The translations under genes were made by a program, and so were the position numbers. Under the pieces are notes generated by a model. It saw nothing but the letters and a program-made list of their open reading frames with translations. It had not been told where the DNA came from and did no database searches. A DNA stretch of 64,000 nucleotides from Chryseobacterium oranimense (GTDB taxonomy: Bacteria > Bacteroidota > Bacteroidia > Flavobacteriales > Weeksellaceae), in NCBI RefSeq assembly GCF_900129755.1, contig NZ_FQWT01000003.1, positions 124,001 to 188,000 of the forward strand. The letters are read 5' to 3'. Position 1 is the stretch's first letter; each line of letters starts with the position of its first letter. This document shows positions 1 through 6,961 of this stretch, piece after piece.

Positions 1-2
1 CT

Positions 3-473
3 TTTTTCTCGTTCTTTTTTGCCCCGTTGGGTGTTGTCCCAAAAACGTTGAAACGCAACAAGAACAGCCGTACTATGATGGATGAAAATATCCTGAAGCT
101 GTTTTACCAAATAAGCGAAAAGGGCGACAATTTCAAAATGAAAAGAACGGTGGAGGAATTGCTGGCTTTCAAAAAAATGCAACCGACCCAATTAAAATCA
201 GGAATGAAAAGATTGAACCGGCAAGGTCTTTTGGATTACAGTAACCAACAGGCACAACTGACCGAAACAGGGCTTGTAAAAGCTAAAAAAATCGTTCGGT
301 TACACCGTTTGTGGGAATTGTACCTGACAAACTTTATGGAAATAGCTCCCGACCACGTACACGACAATGCCGAAGAAATGGAGCATTACATCACGCCCGA
401 GCTGGAAAAACAATTGGAAAAATATTTAGATAATCCTGAAACAGACCCGCATGGGACTGTGATACCGAAGTAA
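3..473 (+). CDS. metal ABC transporter permease fused to a DtxR-like domain (C-terminal part only)
   Basis: The frame is open to the left edge, so the gene starts outside the window. The first codons (FFSFFFAPLGVVPK) look like the end of the last membrane helix of an ABC-3 metal permease (TroC/MntB type). The remaining ~140 residues are soluble: a winged-helix-like stretch (VEELLAF...LKSGMKRLNRQGLL) and a helix with the ligand pattern HVHDNAEEMEHYI seen in the metal/dimerisation domain of DtxR/MntR regulators. The FeoA/SH3 tail of DtxR is missing. It lies 15 bp before a second permease, so the two probably form one heteromeric membrane channel. The ATPase and binding-protein genes would lie upstream. 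Substrate (Mn, Zn or Fe) cannot be decided from this fragment. Confidence 0.8.
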   Translation, partial: FFSFFFAPLGVVPKTLKRNKNSRTMMDENILKLFYQISEKGDNFKMKRTVEELLAFKKMQPTQLKSGMKRLNRQGLLDYSNQQAQLTETGLVKAKKIVRLHRLWELYLTNFMEIAPDHVHDNAEEMEHYITPELEKQLEKYLDNPETDPHGTVIPK

Positions 474-488
474 TACAAAACAGATAAA

Positions 489-1385
489 ATGATAGCATTG
501 TGGATTATATTGACCGGAGCATTGGTGGCGATTTCCTGCGGATTGCTGGGCAGTTTTCTCGTACTCCGCAAAATGAGTATGGTAGGCGATGCCATCAGCC
601 ATGCCGTGCTTCCGGGCATCGTCATCGCCTTTTTATGGAGCGGCAGCCGTGATACGCTTCCTATGCTTCTTGGCGCAGGAGCCACGGGATTATTGGCGAC
701 ATTCTTTATTGAATATCTGCACCGTAAAGCCCGCTTACAAACCGATGCTGCTATCGGGATTGTCTTTACCTTTATGTTTGCCGTGGGCATTATCCTTATC
801 AGCACCTTTGCCGGAAAAATTGACCTTGACCAGGATTGTGTACTATACGGTGAACTCGCTTATGTACCTATCAATCTCTGGATACTACCTGACGGCACAA
901 GCATCGGTCCAAAACCGGTGTATATACTTTCGGTAGTGCTGCTCTTGGTGGTACTGTTTATTTATTTCGGCTACAAAGAACTGAAGCTAACCTCATTCGA
1001 CCCGTCTTTTGCTGGGAGTATCGGCATTTCTACCGCATTGTGGCATTACCTGCTGATGGCAGCAGTGTCTTTTACCACCGTAAGTGCTTTTGAATCTGTC
1101 GGAGCGATACTGGTTATTACCTTTCTTATTGGTCCGCCCGCAGCGGCTTATTTGCTTACAGAAGATTTAAAGAAAATGCTGTTCATTACCGTTGGCATCG
1201 GTATTCTGGTTTCTTTTACCGGATATTGGCTGGCTTACTGGCTCAATGCGTCTATTGCCGGATGTATGGCGTTAATGACGGGAGTTGTATTTGCCCTTGT
1301 TTTCGTGTACACACAGTTTGTACTGAAAAACAAAAGATTGAAGTTGGCAGCAAGGAATACTTTGCTTTCGCAAAAAATAGAGTAA
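489..1385 (+). CDS. metal ABC transporter permease (ABC-3 family, TroD/MntB/ZnuB type)
   Basis: A 298-residue integral membrane protein with about eight hydrophobic segments, the normal length for the family. The N-terminus carries the family signature GSFLVLRKMSMVGDAISHAVLPGI (split here: GSFLVLRKMSMVGDA and ISHAVLPGI), with the conserved SHAVLPG. Near residue 215 the VGAILVITFLIGPPAAAYLL segment matches the GxxLVxALLxxPAAxA region. It should form the inner-membrane channel with the preceding permease-DtxR fusion and import Mn2+, Zn2+ or Fe2+ driven by an ATPase encoded upstream. The ATG start is preceded by a 15-bp gap after the upstream stop, so the genes are co-transcribed. Confidence 0.88.
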   Translation: MIALWIILTGALVAISCGLLGSFLVLRKMSMVGDAISHAVLPGIVIAFLWSGSRDTLPMLLGAGATGLLATFFIEYLHRKARLQTDAAIGIVFTFMFAVGIILISTFAGKIDLDQDCVLYGELAYVPINLWILPDGTSIGPKPVYILSVVLLLVVLFIYFGYKELKLTSFDPSFAGSIGISTALWHYLLMAAVSFTTVSAFESVGAILVITFLIGPPAAAYLLTEDLKKMLFITVGIGILVSFTGYWLAYWLNASIAGCMALMTGVVFALVFVYTQFVLKNKRLKLAARNTLLSQKIE

Positions 1386-1409
1386 ACAGATTTTAAAAAA
1401 TTATAAATA

Positions 1410-2207
1410 ATGAAGAAGACATTTAGGATAATCGGGACTAACGTTATTGCATTAATACTTCTTTCAGGGTGCAATAGCAAAGGGCAAAAAGAACACAATC
1501 AGACAAACGAAGGCAATTTATCGGTTACTCCGGTAGAGCATTCCAGGGCTTTTCCCGGTGCAACGCTGAAAATACAGGGCATTCAGGTAAAAGAAACGAC
1601 TTCATCGGATTCGGTGACTTTCAAAGTAAATTACGGCATTGAGAATTTTACGCTTACGGAACACACCGAGGACCACAATGCCCGTCATCTTGCCAATTCG
1701 CACGACGGACAGCATATCCATTTCATTATGGATAATTCGCCCTATACGGCATTGTACAAACCTGAAAATGAAATAAAACTCAAAAAAGGAACAGAACATT
1801 ATTTACTGTCTTTTCTTTCCCGTTCGTACCACGAATCCATAAAAGAACCGAAAGCATTTGTACTGAACCGTTTCCAAGTAACAGATGATGGTAAATATCA
1901 GGAATTGGAAACATCCAAAACACCAATGCTGTTTTACAGCAGACCAAAAGGAGAATATGCAGGAAAAGATACCGAAGCTGTTTTGTTAGATTTTTATGTG
2001 GTAAATGCCAATCTTTCTGAACAGGGACACAAAGTAAATGCTGTAATCAATGGTGATACGTTTGTGCTGAACAAATGGCAGCCCTATCAGATAAAAGGTC
2101 TTCCACTCGGTGAAAATACCATCAGACTGACTTTAATTGATGCTTCGGGTAAGCAGGTGACAGGAGAAAATACATCTATTGAGCGAACAATTGTTTTGAA
2201 GGAATAG
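1410..2207 (+). CDS. His-rich lipoprotein of unknown function, metal-permease neighbour
   Basis: 265 residues. The N-terminus is a lipoprotein signal with lipobox LLSGC (lipidated Cys at residue 21), so the protein should be anchored in an envelope membrane facing the periplasm or outside. Around residues 82-105 there is a cluster of His and acidic residues (EHTEDHNARHLANSHDGQHIHF), which could hold a metal. The rest looks all-beta with an immunoglobulin-like C-terminal part (INGDTFVLNKWQPYQIKGLPLGENTIRLTLID). I do not recognise a named family with certainty; similar Bacteroidota proteins carry uninformative names. It lies 24 bp after the permease, in the same operon, which suggests a role in metal delivery or sensing; that is inference. 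Confidence 0.7.
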   Translation: MKKTFRIIGTNVIALILLSGCNSKGQKEHNQTNEGNLSVTPVEHSRAFPGATLKIQGIQVKETTSSDSVTFKVNYGIENFTLTEHTEDHNARHLANSHDGQHIHFIMDNSPYTALYKPENEIKLKKGTEHYLLSFLSRSYHESIKEPKAFVLNRFQVTDDGKYQELETSKTPMLFYSRPKGEYAGKDTEAVLLDFYVVNANLSEQGHKVNAVINGDTFVLNKWQPYQIKGLPLGENTIRLTLIDASGKQVTGENTSIERTIVLKE

Positions 2208-2254
2208 GAATTGATTAAATAGTAGTGAATAGTTGAACCTTTCTATGATACGGT

Positions 2255-2926
2255 TCAACTATTTTTTTTTCGCTTCTTACTGACAAGCAATTTATCACAA
2301 ACTTTACTGCTCAGCATTTCATTTTCCTTATTGGCATAGCTAATAGCCATACTGCCGTCAAACGGTTCAATTTGTTTTATTTTAAGTTCAAGCCCTAAAG
2401 AAAGTTCACGACTGGTGAGGAACTTCAGCAAATCTTCAGAAGATAACTGTACAGCCATAAAAGTAACACTTTCACCTACTTTACAGTCACTTAATTTTAG
2501 GTAATTGTCTGATGCTATATTTCCATCAGCATCCGGGATAGGAGAACCGTGTGGGTCCACTTTAGGAAAGCCCAATAATTCATCCATTTTGTCAAAAAAT
2601 TCTTGAGCCTGAATATGTTCGATTTGTTCGGCTATATGATGAACTTCCTCCCATCCAAACCCCATTTTCTCTACCAGGTACATCTCTGTCAATCGATGTT
2701 TACGGATAATAAGAGCAGCCTGCTTTTTGCCCTCATCCGTTAGTTTCAGTGGCTTATAGCTTTCGTAAACCACGAGTTCCTTTTCGGCGAGCCGTTTCAT
2801 CATACTGTTTACAGTAGGCATTTTTATGTCTAACTGTTTACTGATGTCATTGACACTGGCTTCTCCTTTCAAGCTGGTCAGATTGTATAGAACCTTCAGG
2901 TAATTTTCTTCCGTTTGTGATATCAT
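2255..2926 (-). CDS. DtxR/MntR-family metal-dependent transcriptional repressor
   Basis: 223 residues with the full three-part layout: winged helix (residues 1-70, SVNDISKQLDIKMPTVNSMMKRLAEKELV), metal-binding/dimerisation domain (70-140) with EEVHHIAEQIEH and the VDPHGSPIP linker, and a C-terminal FeoA/SH3-like domain (150-215). Proteins of this family bind Mn2+ or Fe2+ and then repress metal-uptake genes. It is divergent from the cytochrome-Rieske-porin operon, and two perfect inverted repeats lie in the shared 109-bp region, so it probably represses itself and that operon. Convergent with the lipoprotein gene. Whether it senses Mn or Fe cannot be told here. Confidence 0.9.
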   Translation of the reverse strand: MISQTEENYLKVLYNLTSLKGEASVNDISKQLDIKMPTVNSMMKRLAEKELVVYESYKPLKLTDEGKKQAALIIRKHRLTEMYLVEKMGFGWEEVHHIAEQIEHIQAQEFFDKMDELLGFPKVDPHGSPIPDADGNIASDNYLKLSDCKVGESVTFMAVQLSSEDLLKFLTSRELSLGLELKIKQIEPFDGSMAISYANKENEMLSSKVCDKLLVSKKRKKNS

Positions 2927-2955
2927 TCAGCAAATTTATCAAATATTAGCTCTGC

Positions 2956-2997
2956 CTAACAACAAAGTTAGAAATTATTTTGTTAGTATCATCTAAC
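2956..2997. promoter_or_regulatory. two candidate DtxR operators (5-6-5 inverted repeats)
   Basis: Two perfect inverted repeats of identical geometry lie 10 bp apart: CTAAC-aacaaa-GTTAG at 2956-2971 and GTTAG-tatcat-CTAAC at 2982-2997. They sit between the divergent dtxR-like gene and the di-haem cytochrome gene. The second falls wholly within the -33/-7 spacer of the predicted rightward promoter. The first lies just upstream of the dtxR start, where its own promoter must be. DtxR-family sites are short inverted repeats of this kind; assignment to this regulator is inference from position. Confidence 0.6.
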
Positions 2998-3009
2998 TTA
3001 TTACTTTTG
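2980..3009 (+). promoter_or_regulatory. Bacteroidota-type promoter of the cytochrome-Rieske-porin operon
   Basis: TTG at 2980-2982, a spacer of exactly 19 bp, then TACTTTTG at 3002-3009. This matches the -33/-7 consensus TTG-N19-TAnnTTTG of Bacteroidota. The gene start is at 3036, leaving a short leader. The operator GTTAGtatcatCTAAC fills the spacer, so a bound repressor would block the polymerase. Confidence 0.65.
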
Positions 3010-3035
3010 CTAAAGTAAATTTAAATATTAGACTA

Positions 3036-4235
3036 ATGAAAAAAACCTGCATTGTTTTGCTTGGGATTATTACGCTCATTGCCTGTATTCAATCATGTGA
3101 TAAGTTTGAACCTGATGAACCTGCTGAAGACGCATTGTTAGATGGTCCTATAGACGGATTAAGTTACGAGGAAACACAGCGATTTTTGGATGGTGATGTA
3201 ACTTTTAATGATGAAGTATTTACCGTTGAAAAGGGTCTGGGACCTTTGTTCGTTGCCAATAGTTGTGTAAGTTGTCATGCTGGTGATGGTAAGGGACATC
3301 CTTTCAGTACACTTACACGATTTGGACAGGTCGATGAAACGGGAAATATGTTTCTTCATTTAGGAGGACCGCAGTTGCAAAACAGGGCTATCCCCGGCTA
3401 TCAACCTGAAACAATACCTTTTGGAGCGACATTTTCAAAATTTACTCCTCCTGCCGTTACAGGTTTAGGATTATTGGAATTTGTTCCCGACAACGTTTTA
3501 TTGGCAATGGCAGACCCGAACGATGCAGATGGTGACGGGATTTCGGGAAGGGTCAACTGGATTGATATTCCTTCTTTTGTAACGCCCCGCAGTGGCGGTG
3601 TTACCCAGGGAGGGAAATACATTGGTCGTTTCGGTAAAAAGGCAAGCGTATATGACCTGCTTCACCAAACAGTGGATGCTTTGACACAGGACATGGGCAT
3701 TACCTCCGTGTATAATCCCATTGATGTTTATTCGGGAGAGGAAATTGACCCGGAAATAGCGACTCAGAAAGTTAATAATCTCGCTTTTTATCTTAAAACC
3801 CTAAAAGCCCCTGTACAACGAAAGCAAAACGACCCCGAAGTCGTATATGGCAAAGCCTTATTTACATCTGTTAGCTGTATAAGTTGCCACAAACCTCAGT
3901 TAACCACCGGAAACGCACCCATACCAGCTTTGTCATTTAAAGATTTTTATCCTTATACCGACCTTTTACTCCATGATATGGGACCGGACCTCGACGATGG
4001 TTACACCGAAGGGTCTGCTAAAACTTATGAATGGAGGACACCACCGCTGTGGGGCTTAGGGCTGTCTCCTGATGCACAAGGGGGGACGTATTTTCTGATG
4101 CACGATGGCAGGGCAAGAAGTATAGAACAAGCTATTGAAATGCACGGAGGAGAAGCTACGCAGGCTCGCCAAAACTACAGGAACTTACCTCAAAAGGATA
4201 AAGATGCATTAATTAAGTTTCTAAAGTCACTGTAA
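3036..4235 (+). CDS. di-haem c-type cytochrome lipoprotein (DUF1111, putative thiol oxidoreductase family)
   Basis: 399 residues with a lipoprotein signal (lipobox IQSC, Cys21). Two haem-binding CxxCH motifs are visible: SCVSCHAGDGKGH (Cys77-His81) and SCISCHKPQ (about 281-285). The stretch PLFVANSCVSCH, the MHDGRARSIEQAIEMHGGEA block and the C-terminal LPQKDKDALIKFLKSL fit the di-haem oxidoreductase family (DUF1111, called DHOR or thiol oxidoreductase), which is related to di-haem peroxidases. It should be an envelope redox protein. Family members often sit in iron-regulated loci; here the promoter carries a DtxR-like operator. One base separates it from the Rieske gene. The electron donor and acceptor are unknown. 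Confidence 0.85.
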   Translation: MKKTCIVLLGIITLIACIQSCDKFEPDEPAEDALLDGPIDGLSYEETQRFLDGDVTFNDEVFTVEKGLGPLFVANSCVSCHAGDGKGHPFSTLTRFGQVDETGNMFLHLGGPQLQNRAIPGYQPETIPFGATFSKFTPPAVTGLGLLEFVPDNVLLAMADPNDADGDGISGRVNWIDIPSFVTPRSGGVTQGGKYIGRFGKKASVYDLLHQTVDALTQDMGITSVYNPIDVYSGEEIDPEIATQKVNNLAFYLKTLKAPVQRKQNDPEVVYGKALFTSVSCISCHKPQLTTGNAPIPALSFKDFYPYTDLLLHDMGPDLDDGYTEGSAKTYEWRTPPLWGLGLSPDAQGGTYFLMHDGRARSIEQAIEMHGGEATQARQNYRNLPQKDKDALIKFLKSL

Positions 4236-4236
4236 A

Positions 4237-4680
4237 ATGGACAGGAAAAAATTTATCAAACAATGTGGGTTTGCTTGCATTAGCAGCAGTATTGCTATGC
4301 TTTTGTTAGAAAGTTGTGCATCGGCTAAAACGGTTACCGGTAATATAATAGATACTGACATGGTAGTACCCCTGGATAGTTTCTTAACCGGTAATAACAA
4401 AACAGACTTTAAGAAATATATTGTTGTGGAACACCCACAGTTAAAGTATCCAATTTGTGTGTTCCGGTTTAGCAATGATGAATATGCAGCCTTATTGATG
4501 CAATGTACCCATCAGGGAGCGGAGCTGCAAGTATTTGGTGACCGGTTACAATGTCCTGCACATGGAAGCGAATTTGACAATAAAGGGAATGTTCAAAATG
4601 GTCCGGCAGATACCCACCTTCGCTCATTCCCCACTTTTATTGCTAATAATCAAATCAAAATCTCTCTTAAAAATGTATAA
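4237..4680 (+). CDS. Rieske [2Fe-2S] lipoprotein, probably Tat-exported
   Basis: 147 residues. Both halves of the Rieske cluster site are present: Cys90-Thr-His92 (QCTHQGAEL) and Cys106-Pro-Ala-His109 (CPAHGSEFD). The N-terminus DRKKFIKQCGF resembles a weak Tat motif and is followed by a hydrophobic stretch and a lipobox-like LLESC, as expected for a cofactor-loaded exported protein tethered to the membrane. It starts one base after the cytochrome stop and its last codons overlap the porin start. An electron-transfer chain Rieske to di-haem cytochrome is the simplest reading; direction and substrate are not shown. Confidence 0.87.
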   Translation: MDRKKFIKQCGFACISSSIAMLLLESCASAKTVTGNIIDTDMVVPLDSFLTGNNKTDFKKYIVVEHPQLKYPICVFRFSNDEYAALLMQCTHQGAELQVFGDRLQCPAHGSEFDNKGNVQNGPADTHLRSFPTFIANNQIKISLKNV

Positions 4681-5914
4681 AAAATACTTATCCTTCTCAA
4701 TATTAGTAAGCATGACCTGCTTATGTACTACTGTAAATGCACAGATAGATTCTACGCTTTTCAAACGAGTGACTCCACACGATTCACTAAAAAACAGTAT
4801 GAACATGGATGCTATCTATAACCGTCCATTATTGTCTATGGGAAAATTGCCCGTTGCCGTAGGTGGATATATGGAAGCCAACTGGCAGCATTTGGGAGAA
4901 GATGGCGTTAGTGAAGGGCATCAGTTCCAGTTCAGGAGGTTCACCATATTTATGGCTTCTACCATTAGTAAAAGAATCAAATTCATGTCGGAATTGGAAT
5001 TTGAACCGGCTGAAGGTGAAATAGCCGTTGAGTTTGCAGCTTTGGATGTAGAATTTCATCCATTGTTAAATTTAAGGGGAGGTATGATTGTGAACCCGAT
5101 TGGTTCTTTCAACCAAAACCATGATGGTCCCAAATGGGAATTTACCGACCGCCCCATATCGGCAACGCAATTGCTTCCGGCGACCTGGAGTAATGCCGGG
5201 TTTGGTCTATATGGAAAAAAATATAGTGGCAACTGGATGTTTGGTTACGAAGCCTACTTGTCCAGTGGATTTGACGGAACTATAATCAATAATGAGCAGA
5301 ATAAAACTTATCTGCCGGCAGCAAAAGATAATGCAGAACGTTTTGAGGAATCTACCAGTGGAGAGCCTCTTTATACGGGCAAAATAGCAGTCAGAAATAA
5401 CAAGATTGGAGAAATCGGTTTATCTTATATGGGAGGTGCTTACAACAGCTACAATGATGATGGTTCGGATATTGACGACAGAAGGACATTAAGTGTATTT
5501 GCCGTTGACTTCAATACAACACTTCCTACACTTAATACATTTATTACAGGTGAATGGGCATGGATAAATGTTGATGTTCCCGAAACCTACACACAGCAAT
5601 ATGGCAATAAACAATATGGAGGTTTTGTGGATATTGTACAACCTGTTTTAAAAAGAAAAATACTGGGATGGGATAATGCCACACTAAACCTTGCTTGCCG
5701 GTTGGAATATGTCGACTGGAATGTTGGAAAATTTAGAGAAACAGGAGAAAAAATGGGTGATGAAACTTGGAGCGTTGTCGGCGGCGTAAGTTTTCGACCA
5801 AATGCTCAAACTGTGATGAGACTTAATTACAGACATCAACGGACAAAAGACCTTTTAAATAATCCACCTGCATTATTGGGAGGCTTTAGTTTTGGTATTT
5901 CTACATATTTTTAA
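4673..5914 (+). CDS. outer-membrane porin-like beta-barrel protein
   Basis: 413 residues from the ATG at 4673, which overlaps the Rieske stop (4678-4680); a longer open frame exists upstream but lies inside the Rieske gene. The start gives a clean signal peptide ending TTVNAQ. The mature part is rich in alternating polar/aromatic beta strands (GGYMEANWQHLG, FQFRRFTIFMAS, AVRNNKIGEIGLSYMGGAY) and ends with aromatic FGISTYF, typical of outer-membrane barrels of the phosphate-selective porin O/P group. Being in the metal-regulated operon, it may admit a metal complex or substrate for the redox pair; that is inference. Confidence 0.75.
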   Translation: MYKKYLSFSILVSMTCLCTTVNAQIDSTLFKRVTPHDSLKNSMNMDAIYNRPLLSMGKLPVAVGGYMEANWQHLGEDGVSEGHQFQFRRFTIFMASTISKRIKFMSELEFEPAEGEIAVEFAALDVEFHPLLNLRGGMIVNPIGSFNQNHDGPKWEFTDRPISATQLLPATWSNAGFGLYGKKYSGNWMFGYEAYLSSGFDGTIINNEQNKTYLPAAKDNAERFEESTSGEPLYTGKIAVRNNKIGEIGLSYMGGAYNSYNDDGSDIDDRRTLSVFAVDFNTTLPTLNTFITGEWAWINVDVPETYTQQYGNKQYGGFVDIVQPVLKRKILGWDNATLNLACRLEYVDWNVGKFRETGEKMGDETWSVVGGVSFRPNAQTVMRLNYRHQRTKDLLNNPPALLGGFSFGISTYF

Positions 5915-5936
5915 ACAATTGAATAGCATTTTATAA

Positions 5937-6089
5937 ATACCTCAAGGATATAGTTACGGAGGAGAAAAAATTGCTTTTCCAACCTGGGTTTTTCTTAACT
6001 CTAAATATCAGGTATTGTTCAGATACAGCGGAGTATTAAAGCCTCTGGAAGTAAAAGAATTACTAAAAGCCATTGAACAATCTCAATAA
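5937..6089 (+). pseudogene. C-terminal remnant of a thioredoxin-fold protein
   Basis: An open stretch of 50 codons with no start codon follows an in-frame stop at 5934. It contains GGEKIAFPTWVFLNSKYQVL and RYSGVLKPLEVKELLKAIEQ, which match the cis-proline strand and final helix of thioredoxin/TlpA-like proteins (FPTWVFLN; the last helix with KELLKAIE). The CxxC-bearing N-terminal half is missing. It probably marks a deletion or recombination joint between the metal block and the element core. The frame could belong to a larger gene cut by an insertion, but nothing upstream continues it. Confidence 0.55.
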
Positions 6090-6134
6090 AGCTTCTTTGA
6101 TGGATTGCTTTATTTTTCTGTTATATGAAAATAT

Positions 6135-6953
6135 ATGGATATAGCCTATAATAAAATATCACAAAAACTTGAAAGAGAAATTAGAGAATTGGAGATTGAA
6201 TACGATTGTTCGATACAACGGATAGAAGACGTAATTCAACTTATTATCCAAACCTTGTCAGATTTAAAGAAGTTTGTTTTAAAACAAGGGTTTAAAAATG
6301 CTGATGAGGAAATCTATTTTTTCAAACATCAGAAACCTGTCATTGTTGCAAAGCTCATTTACTACAATGCCGTCTATAAAATCGAAACAAAAAAACCTAA
6401 TGGAGCAAAGGCTATTAAAAAATACCTCAATGAAGAATTGAGAAAGCTAAAAAGGTATTTTGACAACAATCTTGAATTTTATAAGTACTACCGTACAAAC
6501 AACACCTTTATTGATGATAAGCTGTTTATTCGGGGCAAATACGATATAAAATTGAGCCTGGATACCATTTATTTTGAAACCGACCATAGATTTTCAACTT
6601 CCCACGATTATAAAGCGGCAAAGATTATCGCCAACGACCAGATACAAATTTATATTGAAGACCAACTGAATAATAACAATCAGAAGAAGCCATCTAACAA
6701 TTTTGCTTTAAATTGGGCGGAAAGCAAAACAGCATTAACCGAATTGATTTACGCCCTGCATTCGCAGGGTGCATTTGGCAATGCAGATATAATAGCCATC
6801 GCCAAAACATTTGAAAGTACGTTCAATATCAGTTTAGGCGATTTCTATCATACGTTTATGGAACTTAAAGCAAGGAAAATAAACCCCACAAAATTCCTTG
6901 ACAGCCTGCGTGATGCCCTAATCAGGAAAATGGATGAAGAGGACGAAATGTAG
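6135..6953 (+). CDS. rteC: RteC-family protein (copy 1)
   Basis: 272 residues. It shares the layout of the second RteC in this window: an N-terminal helical bundle, then FFKHQKPVIVAKLIYYNAVYKIET, KRYFDNNLEFYKYYR, a central FETDHRFSTSHDYKAAKIIANDQIQIYIE and a C-terminal LNWAESKTALTELIYALHSQGAFGN. In CTnDOT, RteC is the activator that turns on the excision operon after tetracycline induction. No tetQ or rteAB is seen here, so the trigger is unknown. It runs toward the methylase-helicase gene and ends 8 bp from that gene's stop codon. The C-terminal part resembles a winged-helix DNA-binding unit. Confidence 0.8.
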   Translation: MDIAYNKISQKLEREIRELEIEYDCSIQRIEDVIQLIIQTLSDLKKFVLKQGFKNADEEIYFFKHQKPVIVAKLIYYNAVYKIETKKPNGAKAIKKYLNEELRKLKRYFDNNLEFYKYYRTNNTFIDDKLFIRGKYDIKLSLDTIYFETDHRFSTSHDYKAAKIIANDQIQIYIEDQLNNNNQKKPSNNFALNWAESKTALTELIYALHSQGAFGNADIIAIAKTFESTFNISLGDFYHTFMELKARKINPTKFLDSLRDALIRKMDEEDEM

Positions 6954-6961
6954 GAACATTT

